A stretch of 64,000 nucleotides of DNA from assembly GCF_007750855.1 (NCBI RefSeq), contig NZ_CP036291.1, positions 5,022,001-5,086,000 on the forward strand. Reading direction: 5' to 3'. Origin of the DNA: Pirellulimonas nuda. GTDB lineage: Bacteria; Planctomycetota; Planctomycetia; Pirellulales; Lacipirellulaceae. Made by a program: the position numbers and the translations under genes. Positions 7,350-16,379 of this stretch are shown here, in pieces. Under the pieces are notes generated by a model, which worked only from the letters and a program-made list of their open reading frames with translations, searched no databases and was not told where the DNA came from. Numbering within the stretch: the first letter of the stretch is position 1; the number at the start of each line of letters is the position of its first letter.

Positions 7350-9115
7350 TTGGGCATCGCTCCTAGCGGCGCCGGCGTCGCGGCCACCTTGTCTGCCGGC
7401 GGGGTCTGCAGCAGCTCAACCACCTGTGCGTCGATCGAGGGCTGCATGTAGTCCAGCAGCGCCCGCGGGTAGACCCCCAAGACGATCGCGATCGCCAGCA
7501 GCGGCCCGGCGATCCACGCCTCGCGGCTAGTGATGGGGGTAAGCCGATCGCCGTGCGGGCCGCGGTACTCGGCGCCAAGGTAGACGCGCTGGATGGTCCA
7601 CAGGATGTAGCCGGCGGTGAGGATCACCACCGACGCGCTCACTACCGCCAACGCCTTGTTGAAGGGCCAAGCGGCCAGCACCACCAGCACCTCGCCGATA
7701 AACCCGCACAGCCCAGGCAGCCCCAGGCCGGCAAAGAACAGGCCCACCGCCAGCCCGCTGTAGATAGGCATCCGGCCGAACAGCCCGCCGAAACGGTTGA
7801 GGTCGCGGTGGTGCACGCGGTCGTAGACCACCCCCACCACAAAGAACATGCCGGCCGAGCTGATGCCGTGGGCGATCATCTGGAACATCGCGCCCGTGGC
7901 GCCCATCTTCCAGTAGTCCCCGTCGGCCGCGGTGCTCCACACCGCCAGGCCGAGCACCACGTAGCCCATGTGGCTCACCGAGCTATAGGCAACCAGCCGC
8001 TTGAAGTCGGTCTGCGCCAGCGCGGCCAGCGCCCCCCACACCATGCTCACCACGCCGATCGTGCAGATCACGTACGCCAGCTCCCGCCCCGCCTCGGGGC
8101 AGATGGGGTAGCAGAAGCGGATGATGCCGTAGCCCCCCATCTTCAGCAGGACGCCGGCCAGGATCATCGAGATGGGTGTCGGCGCCTCGACGTGTGCGTC
8201 GGGGAGCCAGGTGTGCAGCGGCACGGCCGGCACTTTGACCAAGAAGCCGATTAGCAGCAGCACGAACGCCCACCATTGCAGCGAGTAGCCCCACAGCAGC
8301 GGCGTGCTGAACAGCCGGGTGTGCTGCCCCATTTGCTGCATCGCCAGGATGTTGAAGGTGTGCAGCGGCCGGCCCGCGGCCTTGGCTTCGGCGAACCTGG
8401 CCGCCAGGGGCGCGTCGCCCGCCAGCCACTGCTGCATCGCCAGGCCGGCGTCGGCGCCCCGTTCGGGGGTTGGGACCACGTGCGCGCTGGCCAGTTGGTT
8501 GGCCGATAGCTGCGTCAGGTCACTCGCAAAATACAGCATCAACAACGCCACCAGCATCAGCACGCTGCCGACCAGCGTGTACAGGAAGAACTTGATCGCG
8601 GCGTACTCGCGCCGCGGCCCCCCCCACACGCCGATCAGGAAGTACATCGGCAGCAGCATCACTTCCCAGAACACGTAGAACAAAAAGAAGTCGAGCGCCA
8701 GGAACACCCCCAGCATGCCGGTCTCGAGCAGCAGAAACAGCACGCAGTAGGCCTTCACGTGCTTGTCGATCGGCCAGCTCGCGCCCATCGCCAGCATGGA
8801 GAGAAAGGCGGTCAGCACCACCAGCGGGAAGCTGATGCCGTCCAGCCCCAAGAAGAAGTCGATGCCGAACGACGGGATCCAGGGGACCGAGAACGCGTGC
8901 TGCATCTCGGCCACGCCGGACTCGAACCGCAAGCCTTCTTTGCCGAACACCAGCAGCACGCTCATCGCAAACACCACCAGCGTGGCCGCCAGCGAGATCT
9001 TCTTCGCGGTCTCGTCGCGCCCCGATGGTAGAAACAACGTAAGCCCCAACGCCACCGCGGCCGGCAAGAACACCAGCACGCTGAGGAAGACCGGCGGGTC
9101 GAAGAGCAATGCCAT
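7346..9115 (-). CDS. nuoM: NADH-quinone oxidoreductase subunit M
   Basis: 589-aa antiporter-like complex I subunit. Diagnostic stretches are LDGISFPLVVLTAFLSMLA, the proton-channel VPLHTWLPDAHVEAPTP, FKRLVAYSSVSHMGYVVLGL, and the key Glu in VFWEVMLLPMYFLIGVWGG. The insert around residues 195-250, with an Ala-rich hydrophilic loop, lengthens it relative to the usual ~500 aa. It starts 149 bp after the nuoL stop, and that gap contains an imperfect inverted repeat. Its end overlaps nuoN. Confidence 0.95.
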   Translation of the reverse strand: MALLFDPPVFLSVLVFLPAAVALGLTLFLPSGRDETAKKISLAATLVVFAMSVLLVFGKEGLRFESGVAEMQHAFSVPWIPSFGIDFFLGLDGISFPLVVLTAFLSMLAMGASWPIDKHVKAYCVLFLLLETGMLGVFLALDFFLFYVFWEVMLLPMYFLIGVWGGPRREYAAIKFFLYTLVGSVLMLVALLMLYFASDLTQLSANQLASAHVVPTPERGADAGLAMQQWLAGDAPLAARFAEAKAAGRPLHTFNILAMQQMGQHTRLFSTPLLWGYSLQWWAFVLLLIGFLVKVPAVPLHTWLPDAHVEAPTPISMILAGVLLKMGGYGIIRFCYPICPEAGRELAYVICTIGVVSMVWGALAALAQTDFKRLVAYSSVSHMGYVVLGLAVWSTAADGDYWKMGATGAMFQMIAHGISSAGMFFVVGVVYDRVHHRDLNRFGGLFGRMPIYSGLAVGLFFAGLGLPGLCGFIGEVLVVLAAWPFNKALAVVSASVVILTAGYILWTIQRVYLGAEYRGPHGDRLTPITSREAWIAGPLLAIAIVLGVYPRALLDYMQPSIDAQVVELLQTPPADKVAATPAPLGAMPK

Positions 9116-9162
9116 CGTTTCAAATTCGTAAAAGTGCGTAGTTCAAAGCCGCTAAGAATAGA

Positions 9163-9251
9163 ACGCGGATAGTCGCAGAGGAAGCGGATTAGTACTGGTT
9201 AGTTCTCGTCTTTCTTATCTCGAAAATCTGCTTGATCCGCGTCAATCCGAG
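9163..9251. repeat. Imperfect inverted repeat in the nuoL-nuoM gap
   Basis: The stretch at 9163-9189 (CGCGGATAGTCGCAGAGGAA...) matches the reverse complement of about 9225-9251 at roughly 20 of 27 positions. The centre is comparatively AT-rich. It fills most of the 149-bp gap between nuoL and nuoM. Confidence 0.5.
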
Positions 9252-9264
9252 TCCCATTCATCGT

Positions 9265-11556
9265 TCATCCAGCAAACGCGTACTTCCAAGCCAGCGCAAC
9301 CGCAAACAGCGCCACGGCGCCCGCGGCGAGGGTGGTGACGTAGGTGCGGAGGCTGCCGGTTTGGATGCCGCGGAGGTTGTCGGCTAGCGACCAGGTGGTC
9401 CGCGCGAAGCCGTCGACCCCGCCGTCAATGACGCCGCGGTCGAGCACCACCCCCACCAGCGCCGCGAACGCGCGGCAGAGCCAGGCCAGAGCGTGGACGA
9501 CGCCGTCGATCACGCGGCGGTCAAACCAAGCCACCGCCGCGCCTACCCACAGCACGGGCCGGACCACCAATGCGGCGTAGATCTCATCAAACCACCAGGC
9601 GTGGGCCAACAGCGCGTAGACCGGGCGGAAGGTGTGGGCCACTTCGGCCGGGTTCAGCCACCGCCACAGGTAAACGGCCGCGGCCAGCAACACGCCCAGC
9701 GCCGCCGCGCCGAAGGCGATCAACCCCGCGGGGACGCGGATCGCCTGGGCGTGCGCGGCGTGCTCGCCGGGGTGCACCAGCTCGGGCAGCCACACTCCGA
9801 CCTGATCGGCGTGGGTCCCCAGCGGGCGGGCCGACTCTAGCATGGCCGGAACCGAAAAGCCCCCCGGCAGCACGCCGCCGGCCACCACGGCCAACACCGC
9901 CAGCAAAATAAGCGGCCCGGTCATCGTCCGCGGCGACTCGTGCGCGTGCCGGAAGCGGGCGACGTCGCGCGGCTGGCCTGCGAACGTCAGCAGCCACAGC
10001 CGGAACATATAAAACCCGGTGATGGCCGCGCCCAGCGCTGGGGCGATCATCAGCAGAGCGTGCGCGGGGTTGCGGCCGGCGAAGCTCAGCGCCTGCTCCA
10101 GGATGGCGTCTTTGGAGAAGAAGCCTGCCAGCCCAAACGAAGTGAGCGGCAGCCCCGCCCCCACGATCGCCAGGGCGCCCACCAGCATCGCGGCCGACGT
10201 GATGGGCATCTTGCGACGCAGGCCCCCCATCAGCGGCATCTCGTTCGTCCCCACGGCGTGGATCACCGATCCGGCCCCCAAGAACAACAGCCCCTTGAAC
10301 AGCGCGTGCGTCACCAGGTGGAACAGCCCCGCTACCCAGCCCCCGACCCCGAGGGCAAGCATCATGTAGCCGAGCTGGCTGATGGTGCTGTAGGCGAGCA
10401 CCCGCTTGATGTCGGTCGCGGTCACCGCGATCGTGGCGGCCAGCAGCAGCGTCACGCAGCCGGTGTAGGCGATCACCAGCAGCACCTCGGGGGTGAAGAT
10501 CGGGTAGCAACGCCCCACCAGGTAGACGCCGGCGGCGACCATCGTGGCGGAGTGAACCAGCGCCGAGACGGGGGTCGGCCCCTCCATCGCGTCGGGGAGC
10601 CAGACGTGCAGCGGGAACTGGGCGCTCTTGCCGACGCAGCCGCAGAAGATCCCCAGGCCGGCCGCGCACAGCAGCCAGTAACCGGGGCGGCTGCTCGCTT
10701 GGTCTTCGTGCTGCATCGCCGGTGGGGCCGCGAGCGCGTGGTGGTTCTCGGCCGTGCGGAGCTGGCTGAACACGCCCGGCCCGTCGGCGCCGGCGTCCGC
10801 GAAGGCCAGCGTCCCCAGCGATCCCCACAACGCCATCAGCCCCACCAGGAAGCCAAAGTCGCCGATCCGGTTGACGATGAACGCCTTGTTGGCGGCAGTG
10901 CTGGCCGCGGGCCGCTCGAAGTAGAAGCCGATCAACAGCCACGAGCAAATGCCCACCAGCTCCCAGAACGCGAACACCATCAGCAGGTTGCCCGCGATCA
11001 CCAGCCCCAGCATCGAGAACGAGAAGAGCGACAGGTGCTGGAAGAAGCGGTGGAAGCGGCCGGGCCGCACCAGCGCCCGCCCGCCTGCGACCGGCACCTC
11101 GCGGTCGGTGACGTCCGACAGCTCGTCGTGCATGTAGCCGAGCGAGTAGACGTGCACGCAGGCGCTCATCAGCGTCACCAGCACGAACATCAGCACGGTG
11201 AGCGCGTCCACGTAGTAATCGATCGACAGCCGCAGCGCGCCGAACTGGGCCAGCGTGTACAGGGGCGCCGAGAGCACGGTCGGCGCGTGGGCCCCGGCTC
11301 CTTCTGCGGGCGGATGACCGGCGGGGGTCAGGCCGTAAGCGCCCAGCCACACGCCGAGCGCCGCCACACTGAGCAGCAGACTGGCGAGGATGGCCCCCAC
11401 CGAGAGCCAGCCCCCCGCGCGCGAAGCGCCGGAGGACACCCGGCCCTTGCCGGCCCCCTGGAGCGCCGAGAACCCGAGCCACACGACCAAGAACGCCGCG
11501 AGCGGCAGCAGCCACGCGGCGATCAGCAGGACGGGGATGAGGGTTTCGGGGGGCAT
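9265..11556 (-). CDS. nuoL: NADH-quinone oxidoreductase subunit L
   Basis: 763-aa antiporter-like subunit carrying the long lateral helix of complex I. Recognisable signatures include FWELVGICSWLLIGFYFERP, the channel motif FPLHVWLPDAMEGPTPVSAL, IKRVLAYSTISQLGYMMLAL and GFFSKDAILEQAL, with about 15-16 transmembrane segments. The C-terminus after residue 620 holds the amphipathic lateral helix and the terminal transmembrane segment. It is about 150 residues longer than E. coli NuoL. The gene is bounded by noncoding inverted-repeat segments on both sides (toward nuoK and nuoM), unlike the overlapping M/N junction. Confidence 0.95.
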   Translation of the reverse strand: MPPETLIPVLLIAAWLLPLAAFLVVWLGFSALQGAGKGRVSSGASRAGGWLSVGAILASLLLSVAALGVWLGAYGLTPAGHPPAEGAGAHAPTVLSAPLYTLAQFGALRLSIDYYVDALTVLMFVLVTLMSACVHVYSLGYMHDELSDVTDREVPVAGGRALVRPGRFHRFFQHLSLFSFSMLGLVIAGNLLMVFAFWELVGICSWLLIGFYFERPAASTAANKAFIVNRIGDFGFLVGLMALWGSLGTLAFADAGADGPGVFSQLRTAENHHALAAPPAMQHEDQASSRPGYWLLCAAGLGIFCGCVGKSAQFPLHVWLPDAMEGPTPVSALVHSATMVAAGVYLVGRCYPIFTPEVLLVIAYTGCVTLLLAATIAVTATDIKRVLAYSTISQLGYMMLALGVGGWVAGLFHLVTHALFKGLLFLGAGSVIHAVGTNEMPLMGGLRRKMPITSAAMLVGALAIVGAGLPLTSFGLAGFFSKDAILEQALSFAGRNPAHALLMIAPALGAAITGFYMFRLWLLTFAGQPRDVARFRHAHESPRTMTGPLILLAVLAVVAGGVLPGGFSVPAMLESARPLGTHADQVGVWLPELVHPGEHAAHAQAIRVPAGLIAFGAAALGVLLAAAVYLWRWLNPAEVAHTFRPVYALLAHAWWFDEIYAALVVRPVLWVGAAVAWFDRRVIDGVVHALAWLCRAFAALVGVVLDRGVIDGGVDGFARTTWSLADNLRGIQTGSLRTYVTTLAAGAVALFAVALAWKYAFAG

Positions 11557-11584
11557 CGGTTGGTTGGTTCTAGCGAGCTACGTT

Positions 11585-11836
11585 TTGACCACGGATTTCA
11601 CGGACGACGATGGCCACAAAGAGGCACAAAAAAGCACAAAGACGGGGATGAACGGATTAAACGAGTGGAAACAATCACCAACCGTAAGCGACGACTAGAT
11701 CGATGCGTTCCCGGTCAATTGGTCAGTGACTATTGGTCATTGACGATCGGTCATGGGCCATTTCCTTTTTGTGCTTTCTTGTGCCTCTTCGTGGCCATCA
11801 TTCTTCATCCGTGAAATCCGTGCCATCCGTGGTCAA
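11585..11836. repeat. Long imperfect inverted repeat in the nuoK-nuoL gap
   Basis: Both ends carry TTGACCACGGAT in inverted orientation (11585-11596 and 11825-11836). Inside them follow matching blocks: a GGATTTCACGG element, GATGGCCAC(A/G)AAGAGGCACAA and (A/G)AAAGCACAAA. The arms are therefore about 60-75 bp each, around a 110-bp centre that contains short GGTCA-type direct repeats (11713-11755). The right arm covers the nuoK stop codon. 'CCACGGAT...' phrases of this kind recur in planctomycete intergenic DNA (recalled, not searched). Confidence 0.75.
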
Positions 11837-12183
11837 CCCCGTAGCTTGTCGGCTTGGTCCACGTCAACGGTTCCAGTGGCGTTGTAGAAGTTCAGCGCGA
11901 TGGCCAGCGCCACGGCCGCCTCGGCGGCGGCCAACACGATCACGAACAGGGCGAACATCTGCCCGTCGAGGCCGAACGTGGCGCCCTCGCCGGTGAGGTA
12001 GGGGCTGCCGATCGCGACGAAGTTGATGTTGGCGCCATTGAGGACCAGCTCGATCCCCATCAGCACCCCCAGCGCGTTCCGCTTGGTCGCCATGCACACC
12101 ACCCCACAACAGAACAGCACCGCTCCCACCACCATGAAGTGGGCGACGCTGAGCGGCTCGGTGAGCAGGTTGGCCAGGGGCAT
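11833..12183 (-). CDS. nuoK: NADH-quinone oxidoreductase subunit K
   Basis: 116-aa subunit with three transmembrane helices that forms part of the E-channel of complex I. The conserved membrane glutamates are visible in LMGIELVLNGANINFVA and in VIVLAAAEAAVALAIAL. The ATG at 12183 is preferred over the in-frame TTG at 12186. The C-terminal tail after ALNFYNATGT (VDVDQADKLRG) is short, and the stop lies inside an inverted repeat arm. A 231-bp repeat-filled gap separates it from nuoJ. Confidence 0.95.
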   Translation of the reverse strand: MPLANLLTEPLSVAHFMVVGAVLFCCGVVCMATKRNALGVLMGIELVLNGANINFVAIGSPYLTGEGATFGLDGQMFALFVIVLAAAEAAVALAIALNFYNATGTVDVDQADKLRG

Positions 12184-12189
12184 CAAAGG

Positions 12190-12419
12190 TTAACCACAGA
12201 GTCACGGAGGACACAGAGCGGACGGAGACGGACGGAAAGGACTTTCACAAGAGCGCGGAAGCGCAGCGGGAAGCTGAGGACGAGCTCTGGGTTCATTCGT
12301 TTTCTCATTCGTGAGTCGGTTGTGATAATCGGTTGCTCTCTTCTACGCGCTTCGGCTCCTCAACGAGAGATGCGTCCTTCTCCGTCCGTCTCTGTGCTCT
12401 CTGTGGCTCAGTGGTTAAT
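12190..12419. repeat. Long imperfect inverted repeat in the nuoJ-nuoK gap
   Basis: The left arm starts TTAACCACAGAGTCACGGAG at 12190. The right arm, read on the minus strand from 12419, is ATTAACCACTGAGCCACAGA. Both continue into a (G)ACACAGAG(..)GGACGGAGA block, giving arms of about 50 bp. The right arm covers the nuoJ stop codon. The family differs in sequence from the 11.6-kb element but has the same architecture. Confidence 0.75.
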
Positions 12420-12990
12420 TCGTCGAACTACGAGACCGGCTAGCGCGCGCCAAGTAGGCCGCGCCCACCAGCACCACCAGCAGATGAATCGAAATGATCT
12501 CAAACACCAGCAAGTAGCCGACGCGGCTCCCCCCGTCGGCAACATCTGGACGCAAGCCCAGCAGCGCCATCCCGATCGGGGTAGCGGTTTGCGCCGGGTC
12601 GCCGGCGGCGGCGATGGCGGTCTCGGGGGCACGCCACGCCGGCACCCCCACCGCCGCGGCGCACAGCACCGCCAGCAGCGAGGCGCCCACCAATAGCGCG
12701 ATCAGCATCTGCCCGCTGGGGGTCCGCATCCGCACGTACTGGCTCTGCGCGGTGAGCATCACGCCGAACACCAGCAGCACCAGCGTGCCCCCGACGTAGA
12801 TCATTAGTTGCATGGCGCCCACAAAGTCGGCGCCCGCCAGAAAGAACAGCCCGCTCACCGCCCCCAGCGACGCGATCAGGTAGAGCGCCATGCGGACGAT
12901 GTTCTGCGTGAACACGACCGCGAGGGCGAACGCGCACGCAATCCCGGCAAACAGCAGGAAGAACACGCTTGGCCAGTGGATGGCGTCCAT
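12415..12990 (-). CDS. nuoJ: NADH-quinone oxidoreductase subunit J
   Basis: 191-aa complex I membrane subunit with five predicted transmembrane helices. The conserved pi-bulge helix segment reads LGAVSGLFFLAGADFVGAMQ and is followed by MIYVGGTLVLLVFGVML, the most conserved part of the family. I start it at ATG 12990, one base after the nuoH stop, instead of the upstream in-frame codon at 13029, because MDAIHWPSVFF begins the first helix. The Ala/Pro-rich loop near residue 125 is lineage specific. Confidence 0.93.
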   Translation of the reverse strand: MDAIHWPSVFFLLFAGIACAFALAVVFTQNIVRMALYLIASLGAVSGLFFLAGADFVGAMQLMIYVGGTLVLLVFGVMLTAQSQYVRMRTPSGQMLIALLVGASLLAVLCAAAVGVPAWRAPETAIAAAGDPAQTATPIGMALLGLRPDVADGGSRVGYLLVFEIISIHLLVVLVGAAYLARASRSRSSTN

Positions 12991-12991
12991 G

Positions 12992-14257
12992 TCAGTGGGA
13001 CCCCGCGATGGGTCGACTCTGCATTGCAACTGGAGCCGGAAGCGCCATTGCGTTGCTCGCCATGCGGTCGCCGCTGGTTGGCCAGGGCTCCAGCGTAGCT
13101 CGATTCTCGGCGGGCAGCGGCAGCAGCCCCATCAGCACGCGGCCGGGGATGGCGACCTGCCAGAGCGATACGCCCAGCAGCATCACCGCCGCGATCGGCA
13201 CGCAGTACTTCAGGCAGGTGGTGATCACCTGGTCGATCCGCAGCCGGGGCAGCGTCCAGCGGACCCACATCATGAAGGCCATCCCCACCAGCCCCTTGAA
13301 CAGCACGTTGAGCGTGCCGATCAGGTTGCACACCAGGCCCGCCGGGCCGTCGCCGATGAGCCCGCCGAACCAGCCCCCGGGCTGCAGGCCCAGGCCCCAA
13401 GTTACCGGCAGCGGGCCGTGCCACGCGCCGCAGAACAGGATCGCCGCCAGCAGGCTCACGGTGAACATCGAGCCGTACTCGGCCATAAAGAAGAAGCTCC
13501 AGCGGAGGCCGGAGTACTCGGTGTGGAAGCCGGCCACCAGCTCGCTCTCGGCTTCGGCAAGGTCGAATGGCGCCCGGTTCACGCTGGCGATGGCGCACGT
13601 GACAAACACCCAGAAGACGATGAAGGTGAACGGGTCGTGCAGCAGGTTCCAGTTCCAGAACCCGCCGCGTTGGGCGTCGCCGATCACCACCAGGTCCATC
13701 GAGCCGGCCAGCAGCACGGGTACCACCACGCAGAACCCCAGCGGCACCTCGTAGGAAACCACCTGGGCCGCCTCGCGCATCGCGCCGAACAGGCTCCACT
13801 TGGAGGCCGAGGCGTAGCCGGCCAGGATCACGCCGAACACCTCGAGCCCCAGCACCGCGAGCACGAAGAACACGGCCACGTTCAGCCGCTGGGCCACGAA
13901 CGGCGCCGGGAAGGCGTCCCAAAACCCGGCGAACGGCATCGCCAAGAGCGCAGCGAACGCGGCCGCCATGCTCACGTAGGGGGCGGCGCGGAACAGCATG
14001 CCGTCGGCGCCGCCGGGGATCAGGTCTTCCTTGGTGATCAGCTTGAGTCCGTCCGCCAGCGTCTGCAGCCAGCCGAACCGGCCCCCGACGCGGGTCGGTC
14101 CGAGGCGGTCCTGGATGCGGCCGGCGATCTTCCGCTCGAGCCAGATGAACCCCAGCGCGCCGACCGCCAGCAGGTTGATCAAGAGCGCCACCGGCACAGC
14201 GGCGGCGAGCGGGTAGGCGAGCCAGACGGGCAGGTACTGATCTAGGAACTCGGCCAC
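12992..14257 (-). CDS. nuoH: NADH-quinone oxidoreductase subunit H
   Basis: 421-aa complex I subunit at the junction between the peripheral and membrane arms, lining the quinone site. Hallmarks: FIWLERKIAGRIQDRLGP, GLKLITKEDLIP, the E-rich loop with SYEVPLG, and NRAPFDLAEAESELVAGFHT, with eight or more transmembrane helices. The start is GTG at 14257. The last about 40 residues are Pro/Ala-rich and extend past the usual end. It is the first gene of the cluster here: nuoI does not follow it, and nuoA-G do not precede it. Confidence 0.95.
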   Translation of the reverse strand: MAEFLDQYLPVWLAYPLAAAVPVALLINLLAVGALGFIWLERKIAGRIQDRLGPTRVGGRFGWLQTLADGLKLITKEDLIPGGADGMLFRAAPYVSMAAAFAALLAMPFAGFWDAFPAPFVAQRLNVAVFFVLAVLGLEVFGVILAGYASASKWSLFGAMREAAQVVSYEVPLGFCVVVPVLLAGSMDLVVIGDAQRGGFWNWNLLHDPFTFIVFWVFVTCAIASVNRAPFDLAEAESELVAGFHTEYSGLRWSFFFMAEYGSMFTVSLLAAILFCGAWHGPLPVTWGLGLQPGGWFGGLIGDGPAGLVCNLIGTLNVLFKGLVGMAFMMWVRWTLPRLRIDQVITTCLKYCVPIAAVMLLGVSLWQVAIPGRVLMGLLPLPAENRATLEPWPTSGDRMASNAMALPAPVAMQSRPIAGSH

Positions 14258-14466
14258 GGGCGCATCCGGCGCGACGGGAACGGCCGGGACGCCACCAACG
14301 GCGCCCCGGGCGCCGGCCGCCGCCGTTGCGTTGCGGCGGGGCGGCTAGCACGCGGGAAATATCCCACACGCCCTGGGGGGTGTATACCCCTGCCGTGACG
14401 GGGGTCCGCAGACTTAGCGGCCCCGGCGCCGCTGGCCGACGAGCGCCGCCGGCCGGCTGGCCCCCA
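14258..14466. other. Kinase-nuoH intergenic region
   Basis: 209 bp of very GC-rich DNA upstream of the nuo cluster. It contains GGGGTGTATACCCC at 14379-14392, a perfect 14-bp palindrome suitable as an operator or short hairpin, and GC-rich stems close to the kinase stop. This is the only sizeable region that could hold the nuo promoter; no convincing -35/-10 pair is seen. Confidence 0.4.
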
Positions 14467-16020
14467 CTAGCTGGCGAACACGGCCAGCAAGATCCCGATC
14501 AACGCGAAGGCGGCGAGCGCCACGACGTAGGGGACCCAGTTGGTCTTGTCGTAGGGGCTCTTGTAGCCCGGCGGGTGGAGCGGATCGAAATCGAGCCCCG
14601 ACTGCCGCGGCGTGGCCACGGGCTGAGGGGACTGGGCGAACTCTTCTTCGAAGATGGTCTTGTGGGGGCCGCTGCGGGCCGCGGGGGGGCTTGGTTTTGG
14701 CGCGGAGGGTGAGTCCGACAGCACCCCCGAGGAGGAGGCCTTCGACTTGGCCGCGGGGCGGTCTTCTTCGTCCAGCGGGGCGAGGCCCACCTCTTCGTCG
14801 TCGCGGGTGGCCGTGTCGGGGCCGAACAGCCGCTGGGTGTCGCGGTTGGGAGACGAGAGGGACTGGCTGCTTCCCGGCGGGCGGAGGCCAGAGCCGGCCG
14901 GGGGTCCGAAACGGGTCAGCGCGCCGCTGCCGACCCCCTCGTCCTCGGCGTCGCGGTGGTGGTCGGTGCGTCCGCCGCCCGGCGCCCGGCCGCGTTCGCT
15001 GAGCCACTGCGTCAGCAGTTCGGCGACGTCCGCCGCGGACTGGATGCGCTCGTCCGGCTTCTTGGCCATCATCCGGGCGCAAATCTCGACCAGCGACAGG
15101 GGCGCATCGGGCCGGAACTTGAGGATGCTCTGCGGCTCTTCGACTTGGTGCTTGAGCAGCCGCTCGGAGATCGACCCCTCGGGGAACGGCGGCCTGCCCG
15201 TCAGCAAGAAGTAGAGCGTGCAGCCCAGGCTGTAGATGTCTGCCCGCGCGTCTGCCTTGTGGCTGTTGAGCGCCTGCTCGGGGGCGAGGTAGTCTGCGGT
15301 CCCCAGCACGTTCTCGTCGTGGGCGAGCGTCAGCGAGGGCTCTTCGTCTTCGGTGAGTTTCGCCAGGCCCAGGTCGAGCAGCTTGACCGTGCCCCGCTTG
15401 TCCAGCAGCAGGTTGGCCGGCTTGATGTCGCGGTGCACCAGCCCCATCTCGTGGGCGTGCGCGAGGCCGTTGGCCGCTTGGGCGATGAAGTCGGCCGCGG
15501 TGTCGTAGTCGAGCGTGCCGTGCTTGGAGACGTGCTGGTGGAGGTCGGACCCGTCCACGTACTCCATGACGATGTAGTGGACGTTCGCCTCGTTATCGAT
15601 GTCGAACGCGCGGACGATGTTGGGGTCGTCGAGCCGGGCGACCGCACGCGCCTCGAGCTGGAACCGCTCGAGGTACGAGGCGTCCTTCACACGGTTCTGC
15701 GGCAGCACCTTAATCGCCACGCGGCGACGCATGAGGATGTGCTCGGCCAAGTAGACGCTGCTCATCCCTCCCTTGCCGATCTGCCCCAGCAGCTTGTACT
15801 TGCCGATGCGGAAGCCGCGGTGCTTGCCGGCCAGCAGCTTCTCGGTCTGCCAGGGGGTGAGCATCCCCGCGGTCACCATCAGCTCCGCCAGCCGCTTGTC
15901 TGCGGGGAGCGCGCCGTGCTCGGCCGTCGCTTTCGCGAGGAAGGCGTCGAGCCGATCCGATTCGACCAGCCCGCTCTTACGGACTAGCTCAACCAGTTTG
16001 TCGGTGGTCACTTCCGGCAT
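14467..16020 (-). CDS. Membrane-anchored Ser/Thr protein kinase
   Basis: 517-aa Hanks-type kinase. A planctomycete-style N-terminal segment (LVELVRKSGL...GMLTPWQTEKLLAGK) precedes the kinase domain. The domain has GKGGMSSVYLAEH (glycine loop), RVAIKVL (catalytic Lys), VHRDIKPANLLLD (catalytic loop), LLDLGLAKL (DLG in place of DFG) and DYLAPEQ. A Pro/Ser/Asp-rich linker of about 130 residues follows. The protein ends in one hydrophobic helix (WVPYVVALAAFALIGILL) at the extreme C-terminus with no extracytoplasmic sensor, so it looks tail-anchored. I use ATG 16020; the frame is open upstream to 16173, but that part does not resemble the family. Confidence 0.92.
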   Translation of the reverse strand: MPEVTTDKLVELVRKSGLVESDRLDAFLAKATAEHGALPADKRLAELMVTAGMLTPWQTEKLLAGKHRGFRIGKYKLLGQIGKGGMSSVYLAEHILMRRRVAIKVLPQNRVKDASYLERFQLEARAVARLDDPNIVRAFDIDNEANVHYIVMEYVDGSDLHQHVSKHGTLDYDTAADFIAQAANGLAHAHEMGLVHRDIKPANLLLDKRGTVKLLDLGLAKLTEDEEPSLTLAHDENVLGTADYLAPEQALNSHKADARADIYSLGCTLYFLLTGRPPFPEGSISERLLKHQVEEPQSILKFRPDAPLSLVEICARMMAKKPDERIQSAADVAELLTQWLSERGRAPGGGRTDHHRDAEDEGVGSGALTRFGPPAGSGLRPPGSSQSLSSPNRDTQRLFGPDTATRDDEEVGLAPLDEEDRPAAKSKASSSGVLSDSPSAPKPSPPAARSGPHKTIFEEEFAQSPQPVATPRQSGLDFDPLHPPGYKSPYDKTNWVPYVVALAAFALIGILLAVFAS

Positions 16021-16379
16021 GGAGGGTATTGCACGCGATGAACTATGACAGCCCTGCGACCAAGCTGGTCGACCAACTGCAATAGGGGGATTGTTTGGCG
16101 ATAACGACACCATTCCCGCAGTGCTGCGGGTAAGACCGATGTCCTCCTGACTCACGATCCAGCGATCTCTCAACCAAGATGTGCTGGGGTCCGCCTGGAT
16201 AAGCTAAGAAGCCCCGCGCGAAGCAGGCGTCGCCGCCGACGCTACCACTTCTTGCAGGACTCTACACTGAGACTATCACGACGCCCACGTCCATGCCAGC
16301 ATATTTCCCTTCTAATCGCGTGCAAATCCATACGCCGTAAGGAGGTAATGCCGGTCAGCCGATCACTGAGGGCCGCCCG
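16021..16379. other. Intergenic region between fabI stop and kinase start
   Basis: 359 bp without a convincing gene. It should contain the kinase promoter (minus strand); none is clear. Near the fabI end the plus strand carries a perfect Shine-Dalgarno (TAAGGAGGT, 16338-16346) directly before an 11-codon open frame (16348-16383). A short inverted segment, CCCGCAGTGCTGCGGG, lies at about 16114-16129. Confidence 0.4.

Noticed and set aside
9940..11814. 624-codon plus-strand open frame opposite nuoL
   Set aside because: His/Gln/Arg-rich mirror of a membrane-protein gene; no family motif and no start signal.
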